A stretch of 64,000 bases of DNA, from assembly GCF_017068455.1 (NCBI RefSeq), contig NZ_CP070608.1, positions 3,577,488-3,641,487 of the forward strand. Direction: 5' to 3'. The position numbers were made by a program, and so were the translations under genes. Positions 56,601 to 64,000 of the stretch are shown piece after piece. Origin of the DNA: Fulvivirga lutea (GTDB lineage Bacteria; Bacteroidota; Bacteroidia; Cytophagales; Cyclobacteriaceae). The notes below the pieces were generated by a model. The model had not been told where the DNA came from. It saw only the letters and a program-made list of their open reading frames with translations, and made no database searches. Positions within the stretch are counted from its first letter, which is position 1. Each line of letters begins with the position of its first letter.

Positions 56601-57044
56601 AAATACGTCCTGGTTATTCCCAAAGGAAACACCGCGAGTAATGCTCCCACTTTTATAAAGACCTTCCGTTTTGAATAACTCTTCCTGTTTAAAGGTAGTT
56701 GCATTCTTTACAGGATCTTTGAAATAGGCGTTGGAGTCATACACTGATAAATTACGATTGTAAAACTCCTGATGAAGTGGAAAAGGATAGACTTTGTAGC
56801 AAAGTTGAACTGAATCTTTACTGGTATCAGTTTGTGTTAATTCGATCGTTCCATCTGAAATGTTATGTGAGATTTTCACATCTTGATCAGTTACAACAAT
56901 ACTACCGGGAACAACCGAAAGGGAATCTAATTCGATAGGTTGGTTGAATACGTTAATCCATTTACATCGTTCATTGGACATTTGGGCTTGAACAGAAAAA
57001 CCCAAGCCTACTAAAAGCAGTATAGATAAAATTCGCCCTCTCAT
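53619..57044 (-). CDS. large outer membrane beta-barrel protein, SprA-like
   Basis: 1141 aa. Signal peptide (about 1-20, ending VQAQ). The motif [24 protein letters not shown] followed by [29 protein letters not shown] is shared with SprA, the giant outer membrane translocon of the type IX secretion system, although SprA itself is about twice as long. Later regions are long amphipathic strands, with a [13 protein letters not shown] calcium-binding-like loop around residue 820 and a C-terminal strand ending VSALF. It is probably a beta-barrel relative of SprA, not SprA itself. It overlaps the stop of the large kinase gene upstream by four bases. Confidence 0.85.
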   Translation of the reverse strand: [1141 protein letters not shown]

Positions 57045-60000
57045 TCATCTAGTAAGGGGAGCTCAATATAAAAAGTTGTTCCTTTCCCCTCTTCTGTTTC
57101 AAACCAAATTTTACCACCGGCATGTTCAATGCCATGTTTTGCAATAGCTAACCCAATTCCAGAACCCGATTCCTTCGTGGTAAAATTCGGAACAAATATC
57201 TTTGATTGTATTTCTTCAGGAATTCCTGCTCCATTATCAGTTACACTTAATAAAATCTTCTGATTATTACTTTTCAATGCTATCTGCAACTCCTTTTCTG
57301 CTTTATCAGAAGACTGAATTCCATTTAATATCAGATTAGATATAATTCTACCCATCAATTGCTCATCACCGAGTGTATATACTTTCTCATTAGGTAATTG
57401 TAAGTCGATGATTAAGTTTTTTGTGGCTTTATGAATACTTACATTATTATTAATCACCGATGTGAGTTCAAATTTTTCACTGGCAGGTATTGGCATTTTA
57501 GCAAAAGAACTAAACGATGTAGCAATATCATCCAATGTTTCTATTTGTTTGAGCAGGCTGTTAATAGGTTTGCTCCTTTCTTTGTTTGAAGGATCTAACG
57601 TGCGCTGTAAGTGCTGAAGAGTAAGCTTCATAGGCGTAAGTGGATTCTTAATTTCGTGAGCTACCTGTTGTGCAATCTCCCTCCAGGCACTCTGTTTTTC
57701 ACTCCGTGCCAGCGCGTTTTTACTTTCCTCAAGGTTGATAAGCATTTTATTATACTCACCTACCATCAAACCTATCTCATCATTACTTTCCCAATTTAAT
57801 GGTTCATTAAATTCTGTTAATGTTGTACGCTTTAGCTTTTGGGTAATAAATCTTAACGGAAATGTTAGCCACTCTGTCGCAAAGTAAGAAACGATTAAAA
57901 AGGCGATAAAGACAAAGGTAAAAACGTTGATAATATTCTTTAATACAACAATTTGGCTTTCCTGAAGGGCAGACTCTGAATCAAAAAATGGAATACTTAC
58001 CACTCCTACAAGGTCACCTGTTTCATACGACTTTACGCCAAAATATACTGAGTTATACTTCAGCTCCCCTACTGACTCTTTTGTTGTATAGGCCTTTTCA
58101 CCATCGATAACTATATGGCTGTATGCTTCAGGATTTACAAACTCAGAAAGCAATTCATTTTCATAGATAGAGGGTTGGTTACTGGCTATAAGCTTACCTG
58201 ATGTACTAAAAAGATTAATATCTGCTCCGGCATACGCGGAAATATCAGCGATTGTCTCATTCAATTCATCTTCATTGGTGATATTCTCCACAAAATCGCT
58301 TAATACACTACTTAAACTCGAGCCTATCTGCTCGGCCTTTTTGTAATATTCCTCTACTACCTCACGCTCGAATGAGGCATTAATTAAGCTTAAAGTGGTT
58401 AAGCTCACTGCTATTAAGGGTAGGAAAAAGGCTATATTAAGGTAAAGCTGAATTCTTGCTGAGTAGGATAGGTCAAGCTTTTTTATCCAAATGATCAACA
58501 CATAAGCTAACAAGCACAGAAGCAATAGAAATACCTGAAGCAAAAAGAAAAACGAAAAATTAGAAACTACATCTGCAAGTGGATGATCATTGGAACTAAC
58601 TACAATTCTATGTCCGGCCTGATCATTCACAGCTACGTGAGAATAGTCATCAAATGAAAATTTCTCTTCATTTTGAAAATTGCTTCTCTCAATAAAGTCT
58701 TCATCATAATTAAAATCTCCAGAGCTATAGGCTACTTCATCGTCATTAAAAACTGCATAGCTATAATCTGCATTCTGATATGGAGTTAGAAAACGGTTAT
58801 CCACCAACATTTCCGGAAATACATTATCAGGTATGATTCTTTTCAATCGGAGGTCGAGAACAATAAAACCGACTTGAATGCCTCGTCTCTTAACTTCAAT
58901 ATAATTGAGGTACCTTTTGCTTGCACCACTTTCTTGCAGGTTGATAAAGTAGATATCATCATACCCCGTTTTAAACTCACTCATTGTGAGCTTTTTCATA
59001 TTTTGTGGTTGCCCTAATTCAGACTCAAATGACCTACCTTCAGCATCGTATGTGAAAATTCTCACATCGTATTTATCGAAGTAATCATTTAAATAAACCT
59101 GTTTAATTTTCGATTTCACTACATCTTTAGAGAGGAAAGGAGAGGCCATTCTTGTCTGAATAAAAATGTCGTTAGCGATTTTTTCATTGGCAACGTAAAG
59201 TAAATATTCAGCCATATGATCATTATCAGTAAGGAACTGACTCACATACCTTTTCTTTCTCTCAACCTCACGTTCATTTTCGAATTCATAAATGGAGCCT
59301 GATCCTACCAGAGCAAATCCACCCATGAATAAAAAGAGATAAAGAAACGTACTAAATGATAACCTTGTTAAAGAGAATCTAATCCTCGACAATAGAACTG
59401 TAAAGAAAACCATTGCCGCAATTAGTACCGATATTAAGTAAGCCTGATCAATCAACTCATTGGCTAACGAGTACACCACACTACTAACCAGAAAAAGTAA
59501 AGTAAGCTTAGTTCGGCTTTTGCCAAGATGAATAGCAGCACTAACTGCAGTGTGCGCTATTAAAAATATGGCTATGCCAAATAAGATGTAACAAATAATA
59601 GCCGCCATCCTTGGAACATCGAATAAAATCGATTGGTTGATGTCAAAGGATATTTGGGAGTTATGATATAATGTTTGCGATAGAAGAAATAGCCAATGAA
59701 AAGAAAATATAAATAGTGAGATCAAAAAGAATGAAACAAGATTTTTAGTAAATACTGTTTTTCGCAAAAGCGATCTGTAATCCTTTGATTTTAACAGTCT
59801 TAACCACACGAAAGAGGCAAATACCAAAAAAATGAATAGGTTAAGTATCAGGTCTGCCAATGAAGTATTAATAACGGAGGAAGCGAATACTTTAGAATCA
59901 AATAAAGGAGAATCAGAAAGGCCATTAGGCAACTCCAATTCTAATAGTAAATATCTAAATACAAACAATGAAAGAAGTAAGACTGCCAGAGCTTTGAAAA

Positions 60001-60682
60001 AAGATTGCCTTGCTACATCCTTGCAATAAGCTAATGTAAAAATCAGGAAAGTAATTGAGCCTGTAATGAAAAGTAACATCCCGATATTTCTGAGCCAACC
60101 TCTGTTAACTTCAGAATTAGTCAGATACACTATCCCAAATAAACATTGCTCTTTATAACATATTTTGTGATCGGCATTTTCAGTTTTTACTATGCGAATA
60201 GCAGAGGTTGGGAATAGTGACTTTTTAAAAGAACTGTTGAAATATTTATTCTCTATTTTAAAATTGGAGTAAAGCGGAATTACCTTCACTAACTCATAAC
60301 CATCGCTAACTACCTTGCATGCAAGGTATTCCTTTCTGACTGATCGAATAAACTTAACTTCGTAATTGCCTTTTATTTCAGCATAGTCAGGTACATATTC
60401 AAAATCAGACCAGGCTCTTATTTTACCCTCACGATATGCAAATACACCATCATTACTTTCAATTTCTTTAAACAACTTTTCATTATCTAGTTGCTGATCA
60501 GAGATACTTTTAAGTTGATTTAAAGCTTTTGTGATTTCAATATTTAATTGATCATTGATATCACTTGTAACTTCTTCCTCAGGTTGAACGAAATGGTTAT
60601 AGGAAAAATAACAGGCAGCCGAAACCAGAAAGCATCCCAGAGAAATTAAAAAAGGTATAAGATGTGCTCGAAACTTACTCAT
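57041..60682 (-). CDS. large NtrY-like sensor histidine kinase
   Basis: 1213 aa. About twelve membrane segments are visible: nine in residues 1-450, two around 695-745, and one near 905. Between them lie a ~240-residue extracytoplasmic region and a smaller sensor loop. Then come a HAMP domain, a HisKA domain with phosphoacceptor His1009 (QQVAHEIKNPLTP) and a HATPase_c domain (NGIQSSD, VTDNGAGIPEE, GSGIGLAIAKHGIEHAGG). The KNPLTPMKLTLQHLQR signature matches NtrY-type kinases. No response regulator gene is adjacent. It is co-translated with the SprA-like gene, so it may sense outer membrane or envelope state. A CAAATGTA at 60684 is too close to the start to be its promoter. Confidence 0.92.
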   Translation of the reverse strand: MSKFRAHLIPFLISLGCFLVSAACYFSYNHFVQPEEEVTSDINDQLNIEITKALNQLKSISDQQLDNEKLFKEIESNDGVFAYREGKIRAWSDFEYVPDYAEIKGNYEVKFIRSVRKEYLACKVVSDGYELVKVIPLYSNFKIENKYFNSSFKKSLFPTSAIRIVKTENADHKICYKEQCLFGIVYLTNSEVNRGWLRNIGMLLFITGSITFLIFTLAYCKDVARQSFFKALAVLLLSLFVFRYLLLELELPNGLSDSPLFDSKVFASSVINTSLADLILNLFIFLVFASFVWLRLLKSKDYRSLLRKTVFTKNLVSFFLISLFIFSFHWLFLLSQTLYHNSQISFDINQSILFDVPRMAAIICYILFGIAIFLIAHTAVSAAIHLGKSRTKLTLLFLVSSVVYSLANELIDQAYLISVLIAAMVFFTVLLSRIRFSLTRLSFSTFLYLFLFMGGFALVGSGSIYEFENEREVERKKRYVSQFLTDNDHMAEYLLYVANEKIANDIFIQTRMASPFLSKDVVKSKIKQVYLNDYFDKYDVRIFTYDAEGRSFESELGQPQNMKKLTMSEFKTGYDDIYFINLQESGASKRYLNYIEVKRRGIQVGFIVLDLRLKRIIPDNVFPEMLVDNRFLTPYQNADYSYAVFNDDEVAYSSGDFNYDEDFIERSNFQNEEKFSFDDYSHVAVNDQAGHRIVVSSNDHPLADVVSNFSFFFLLQVFLLLLCLLAYVLIIWIKKLDLSYSARIQLYLNIAFFLPLIAVSLTTLSLINASFEREVVEEYYKKAEQIGSSLSSVLSDFVENITNEDELNETIADISAYAGADINLFSTSGKLIASNQPSIYENELLSEFVNPEAYSHIVIDGEKAYTTKESVGELKYNSVYFGVKSYETGDLVGVVSIPFFDSESALQESQIVVLKNIINVFTFVFIAFLIVSYFATEWLTFPLRFITQKLKRTTLTEFNEPLNWESNDEIGLMVGEYNKMLINLEESKNALARSEKQSAWREIAQQVAHEIKNPLTPMKLTLQHLQRTLDPSNKERSKPINSLLKQIETLDDIATSFSSFAKMPIPASEKFELTSVINNNVSIHKATKNLIIDLQLPNEKVYTLGDEQLMGRIISNLILNGIQSSDKAEKELQIALKSNNQKILLSVTDNGAGIPEEIQSKIFVPNFTTKESGSGIGLAIAKHGIEHAGGKIWFETEEGKGTTFYIELPLLDE

Positions 60683-60746
60683 TCAAATGTATAAGGATAA
60701 ATATAAACAGAATTAGACTGTTAATATTCCCTCTCCATGAATGGTT

Positions 60747-61112
60747 TTAATCTCTTGGTTGGTAATCAACACCTCCAAACAGGTAAAGAAAGAGTATTCT
60801 GGAATATCTAAATAAAAATGGTAGAAGCAGTAATATCAATCCTACCACAGAAAGAACAAACGTGTGTAGATTATATATATTAAATACGGATAGTGCTATA
60901 CCAACGGCCACGATAATAGCTACAGAAAAGGCGTAGTTTACATACATTGCACCTATAAAAAAGCCAGGCTCACGCTCAAACTTCAGGCCGCACTTAGGGC
61001 AGTTAGTATGCATTTTATGAAACTTTGATAGCTCCAAGGCTGATGATTCAAAGATATCACCTTCCCTACATTGGGGGCATTTACCTGATAATGCTGCCTT
61101 AAACGGACCCAT
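60747..61112 (-). CDS. DUF983 membrane protein
   Basis: 121 aa from the ATG at 61112; a frame to 61157 would overlap the previous gene by 59 bases, so the shorter form is preferred. Two zinc-ribbon-like CxxC pairs (KCPQCREGD, TNCPKCGLKFER) are followed by two membrane segments (about 48-70 and 75-98) and a conserved PGFFIGAMYVNYAFS motif. DUF983 proteins are often near cytochrome oxidase genes and may bind metal, but their role is unknown. Last gene of the oxidase-linked cluster. Confidence 0.87.
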   Translation of the reverse strand: MGPFKAALSGKCPQCREGDIFESSALELSKFHKMHTNCPKCGLKFEREPGFFIGAMYVNYAFSVAIIVAVGIALSVFNIYNLHTFVLSVVGLILLLLPFLFRYSRILFLYLFGGVDYQPRD

Positions 61113-61344
61113 ACTTCTTAGAATTAGCTTTACTGTGTCTGTACCAGAAGAATCCAATAATTCCTACTGCCAGATAAGGCATTACAAATAAATAAAGAAT
61201 ACCGAAGTTTAAGCCCGCACCAATTCCAATATCTCCATTGCTTAGATTATTCTCTACAGTTGCTCTACACATAGCACATTGAGCCAACACCTCCTGTGTG
61301 AGGGTAGCCAAACTAAAGAACACTATGAGCAAAATCTTTTTCAT
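61099..61344 (-). CDS. small CxxC membrane protein of the oxidase cluster
   Basis: 81 aa. A signal peptide (about 1-21, ending VLAQ) is followed directly by CAMC, a short glycine-rich segment (NGDIGIGAGLNFGILYLFVMPYL) and one membrane segment. The exported CxxC could bind copper or heme iron or act in thiol redox. It overlaps the DUF983 start and is seven bases from the DUF420 gene's stop, so it is in the same operon as the oxidase assembly genes. I know no named family. Confidence 0.8.
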   Translation of the reverse strand: MKKILLIVFFSLATLTQEVLAQCAMCRATVENNLSNGDIGIGAGLNFGILYLFVMPYLAVGIIGFFWYRHSKANSKKYGSV

Positions 61345-61350
61345 TTAATA

Positions 61351-61857
61351 TTATGCGTAATACGGACTAATCATTATATAAACAACAACACCAGTTACGG
61401 CTACATACAGCCAAATTGGAAATGTAATTTTCGCCAACTTTCGGTGTTTATCAAAGTTACCATTTATAGCTCTAACATAGGTAAATAGCACCAAAGGTAT
61501 AACACTAATAGATAGCAAAATGTGCGATATTAGGATGGTAAAATATAAATTTTTGTAATCACCACCGTAAGAAGTTGGTTCGCTTGTCATGTGGTATATA
61601 ACATACATCACTAAAAACAGCCCGGAGAGAATAAGGCAAAACTTCATTATTCTTTCATGTAATGAAATCTTCTTGCTCTTTATCGCTATCAAAGCCGCAA
61701 TTAATAGAACTGAAGTTAAACCGTTGATAGTAGCATAAATAGGGGGTAAAAATGAAAAGTCGTACCCATCAATCTTAACACCAAATAATATTGCTACGGC
61801 AATTGGAATTACTACTGAAATAGCAATTATTAACTTGTTAGACTTTTCAGTCTCCAT
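61351..61857 (-). CDS. DUF420 (CtaM-like) membrane protein
   Basis: 168 aa from METEKS at 61857 (a frame to 61875 adds six residues). Four to five membrane segments carry the conserved histidines LHERIM, YHMTSEP, SHILLS and DKHRKLAK. Some DUF420 members (CtaM) are needed to assemble heme-copper oxidases. It follows the SCO-like gene with an 11-base overlap of coding sequence, consistent with a role in the oxidase assembly operon. Confidence 0.9.
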   Translation of the reverse strand: METEKSNKLIIAISVVIPIAVAILFGVKIDGYDFSFLPPIYATINGLTSVLLIAALIAIKSKKISLHERIMKFCLILSGLFLVMYVIYHMTSEPTSYGGDYKNLYFTILISHILLSISVIPLVLFTYVRAINGNFDKHRKLAKITFPIWLYVAVTGVVVYIMISPYYA

Positions 61858-62383
61858 ATTCTTTATCATTCTCAATTATTATTTTTAATTCTACTATCAG
61901 CCTATCAATTTCATCAAGGTCTCGAGTGTAGTAACCTCTAATTCTATTTTTACTATCTACTAATACAAGCTTATTTCTCTGATCACTAATAAAATGGCAT
62001 TCTCGAATATTTGTTATGTTTTCCACTTTCGTCACTTTGAAAATACTACTTTCAATTGTGCTTGTGGAATCAATGAAACCAATTAAATCCACATTATCAT
62101 CAAACAAAGAATTCAAGCGATTGTAAATATTGTTTAATTCCAATACGTCATTAGTGTCTACAAATGCCACCACCCTTAGTTTACCAGTCTGTTTTAAAAC
62201 AGAATCAATTACATAATACTGACCCTCCGTTTGAAAGCAAGACCCTTCTACACCTGATAACCCCTCTTCATAAAACACTTCTACCTGAAATTGGTTATTT
62301 CCAAATAATTTCAGAAAAGTGAATATGCCGGCAGGTATCGCCAGCATTACAATGAGAAATGCAATTTTTATTGATTTGTTCAT
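61847..62383 (-). CDS. degenerate SCO-like protein
   Basis: 178 aa. An N-terminal membrane anchor (about 7-27) and a thioredoxin-like domain whose end (KLVLVDSKNRIRGYYTRDLDEIDRLIVELK) closely matches the C-terminal strands and helix of SCO1/SenC copper chaperones. The CxxxC copper motif, normally in the ..FTxCPTIC.. loop, is replaced by FVDTNDVLELN, and the usual copper His is not evident. Only two cysteines (49 and 129) remain, elsewhere. In this position Cytophagales normally have a functional SCO. It may have lost copper binding or adopted a scaffold role. It sits between a terminator and DUF420. Confidence 0.78.
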   Translation of the reverse strand: MNKSIKIAFLIVMLAIPAGIFTFLKLFGNNQFQVEVFYEEGLSGVEGSCFQTEGQYYVIDSVLKQTGKLRVVAFVDTNDVLELNNIYNRLNSLFDDNVDLIGFIDSTSTIESSIFKVTKVENITNIRECHFISDQRNKLVLVDSKNRIRGYYTRDLDEIDRLIVELKIIIENDKEYGD

Positions 62384-62389
62384 TAGTGA

Positions 62390-62424
62390 GCAAAAAGAAG
62401 GCTAAGATGATAACACCTTAGCCT
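62390..62424 (-). terminator. intrinsic terminator inside the oxidase cluster
   Basis: AGGCTAAG (62399-62406) and CTTAGCCT (62417-62424) form a perfect 8-bp stem with a 10-base loop, followed on the minus strand by TCTTTTTGC. It lies 23 bases after the subunit IV stop and would separate structural oxidase genes from the assembly genes. Confidence 0.8.
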
Positions 62425-62447
62425 GATATAATTTTGTTAAGTTATCC

Positions 62448-62780
62448 TCAGAATCTGTCGGCATAAATTGACCCGCCTTCATATACAAATGCTACAAGCA
62501 TCCATACAACAAATATCATCGGTATTATAATTGACCAAATCAACACCTTTACTTCATACTTCAGGTGCATAAACTCGCCTACAATATAAGCGGCCTTTAC
62601 GATAGTCATACCAACGAAAATTACTACTCTGGTCATTTCCATTTCGTGAGGAACTGTAAAAGCAACCAAGAATTCTAACGCTGTAATAAGTGCTAAAATA
62701 CCAGCTGTTTTCCAGATTAATTTGATCTTTTCTTTATCAGCAGGTATTACCTGCACATTTGAAGTTTCTTCTGTATGCAT
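62448..62780 (-). CDS. cytochrome c oxidase subunit IV (caa3 type)
   Basis: 110 aa with three membrane segments (about 27-43, 50-70 and 80-101). The pattern FVAFTVPHE, VKAAYIVGEFMHLKYE matches the prokaryotic COX4 (CtaF/CoxD) family. It is a small structural subunit of the terminal oxidase. It starts 20 bases after the subunit III gene and is followed by a terminator hairpin. Confidence 0.9.
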   Translation of the reverse strand: MHTEETSNVQVIPADKEKIKLIWKTAGILALITALEFLVAFTVPHEMEMTRVVIFVGMTIVKAAYIVGEFMHLKYEVKVLIWSIIIPMIFVVWMLVAFVYEGGSIYADRF

Positions 62781-62800
62781 TAGTTCAGTAGTTTAGTCGA

Positions 62801-63517
62801 TTAAACAAGGTAAAAGAAAGTAAATACGAATACCCAAACAAGGTCTACAAAGTGCCAGTAAAGACCTACCTTCTCTACCATTTCATAATGTCCTCTACGT
62901 TCGTATACTCCGGTAACAGTATTATAATAAATTAGGAAGTTTAACACAACACCACTAAAAACGTGAGTTCCGTGGAAACCAGTGATGAAGAAGAATAAAG
63001 CCGCAAAATCAGGAGGACCATATTCATTCCAAGATAAGCCAGCTCCACCGCCACCAGTTCCAGTGATAAAGTGAGACCATTCCCATGCCTGACAGCCTAA
63101 GAATGTTAATCCACCAATGATTGTCCAAAGCATCCATTTCTCTACTGCCTTTTTATCCATTCTATGACCAGCCTCTACCGCAAGTACCATGGTCACACTA
63201 CTCATGATTAGGATAAACGTCATAATACCCACAAATACTAGTGGCAATGGAACACCATGCATAAATGGCACCGCTTCAAATACCTTTTCAGGTATTGGCC
63301 AGTAGTCTTGTGAAAATGTAAAGTTTTCAACGGTTCCTGTGTAAGCAGGATGTGCAGTACGAATTAATCCGTAGGTAATTAGTAATGCAGAAAATGTAAA
63401 AGCATCGGAAAGAAGGAAAAACCACATCATGAGTTTTCCATAACTCGCCTTTAAAGGTGATTGTCCACCATCCCAGATGTTTTTACCTGTATCAATTGAA
63501 TGTGCGGTAGCTGACAT
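62801..63517 (-). CDS. cytochrome c oxidase subunit III
   Basis: 238 aa with about five membrane segments. Subunit III hallmarks are LMMWFFLLSDAFTFSALLITYG, HRMDKKAVEKWM, FFFITGFHGTHVFSGVVLN, and WHFVDLVWVFVFTFFYLV. It stabilises the catalytic subunit and supports proton uptake. It is the second of two consecutive subunit III-type genes, an arrangement common in Bacteroidota caa3 oxidase operons. Confidence 0.94.
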   Translation of the reverse strand: MSATAHSIDTGKNIWDGGQSPLKASYGKLMMWFFLLSDAFTFSALLITYGLIRTAHPAYTGTVENFTFSQDYWPIPEKVFEAVPFMHGVPLPLVFVGIMTFILIMSSVTMVLAVEAGHRMDKKAVEKWMLWTIIGGLTFLGCQAWEWSHFITGTGGGGAGLSWNEYGPPDFAALFFFITGFHGTHVFSGVVLNFLIYYNTVTGVYERRGHYEMVEKVGLYWHFVDLVWVFVFTFFYLV

Positions 63518-63541
63518 AGAAGTTAAGTTATACCTGTTTAA

Positions 63542-64000
63542 TTAATGATTCAATAATAAAAATACGAATAAATAAATCCAAAGACCACCCAAAAAGTGCC
63601 AATATGTGGCGCACATCTGAATCTGTGCTAAATTTTTTGAATGAACTCTATATTTAAAAGTCGAAATTAATACAATTATTAGAAAAATGATACCACTTAC
63701 AAGGTGTAATCCGTGCAAACCTGTTAGCACGTATAAAAATGATCCTGAAGGGTTTCCCACGAAGAACACATTGTTATCAACCAAATCTCCCCAGGCATAC
63801 ACCTGACCCAATAAAAAGGCAACTCCCAAAGCTAGGGTTATGCCTATTCCAAGCTTAACATTTTCAAGCTCATCTGACTTGGCAGAAAGATATGTCCAAT
63901 GCATTGTAGCACTACTCAAAAGAATAATTCCTGAAGTAATCCATAGCAAAGTAGGTAATTCAAACACAACCCAGTTCCCCTCAGCCTGTCTTACAATATA
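63542..64000 (-). CDS. cytochrome c oxidase subunit III-like (5' end outside window)
   Basis: The frame stays open from the window's last base (YIVRQAEGNWVVFELP...) so the gene begins beyond 64000. The GTG at 63967 is an internal Val, not a start. About 152 residues are visible with four membrane segments and the subunit III motifs LTGLHGLHLVSGIIF and CATYWHFLGGLWIYLFVFLL. It is the first subunit III-type protein of the cluster; the catalytic subunit and subunit II genes are expected upstream of it. Confidence 0.92.
   Translation of the reverse strand, partial: YIVRQAEGNWVVFELPTLLWITSGIILLSSATMHWTYLSAKSDELENVKLGIGITLALGVAFLLGQVYAWGDLVDNNVFFVGNPSGSFLYVLTGLHGLHLVSGIIFLIIVLISTFKYRVHSKNLAQIQMCATYWHFLGGLWIYLFVFLLLNH

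Noticed and set aside
60684-60691. TACATTTG (-7-like) just before the large kinase gene
   Set aside because: It ends two bases from the ATG, so transcription would start inside the gene; without evidence for a later start it is probably chance.

Overview
The window is AT-rich bacterial chromosome from a member of the Bacteroidota, most likely order Cytophagales. The support is a gldA-gldF-gldG gliding-motility ABC transporter operon, DUF4249 lipoproteins paired with TonB-dependent receptors, a long-form ispG, LytTR regulators, a cytochrome c oxidase cluster with two subunit III genes followed by DUF420, and promoter-like sites of the TAnnTTTG type. No rRNA, tRNA, CRISPR array, prophage or insertion sequence was seen. 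Genes are densely packed, and many neighbours overlap by 4 bases or are separated by 1 base.

Layout. 1-1479: 3' part of a HisKA_2 kinase and a REC-LytTR regulator. 1482-7993 (minus): two successive TonB receptor + DUF4249 lipoprotein pairs. 8112-12196 (plus): YheT-type hydrolase, a divergent SRAP protein lacking its catalytic cysteine, a TPR protein and a fatty acid desaturase. 12227-19654: assorted accessory genes, including a HxlR regulator divergent from a DJ-1/PfpI and F420-reductase-like pair, a polyphosphate-glucokinase-like ROK kinase, and a membrane-anchored LytTR regulator. 19707-25181 (minus): dnaN, then DUF4340-gldG-gldF-gldA. 25315-28631: TlpA-like thioredoxin and small envelope proteins. 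28969-36835 (minus): penicillin-binding protein 1C with an alpha-2-macroglobulin.

36926-47698 is the most unusual region. A minus-strand set of secreted proteins includes a 349-aa orphan, a 1127-aa TPR-CHAT putative protease, a 112-aa protein, and a 511-aa protein with two jelly-roll-like repeats whose tail resembles the 112-aa protein. Next to them are a SRPBCC membrane protein and a calycin-like protein. The set is divergent from a TPR sensor kinase and a LuxR-type response regulator. A matching inverted repeat (TACC-N4-ACTAGGTA) lies before the kinase gene and again before the regulator gene, suggesting an autoregulated circuit that may control the CHAT locus.

48120-48568 holds four tandem copies of a ~116-bp palindromic repeat, also present once at 28821-28918. 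After it come ispG, an SDR enzyme, an MlaE/MlaF pair, a SprA-like outer membrane protein overlapping a 12-TM NtrY-like kinase, and the cytochrome oxidase cluster, which runs off the right end. That cluster contains a SCO-like protein that has lost its copper-binding cysteines and a small CxxC membrane protein.
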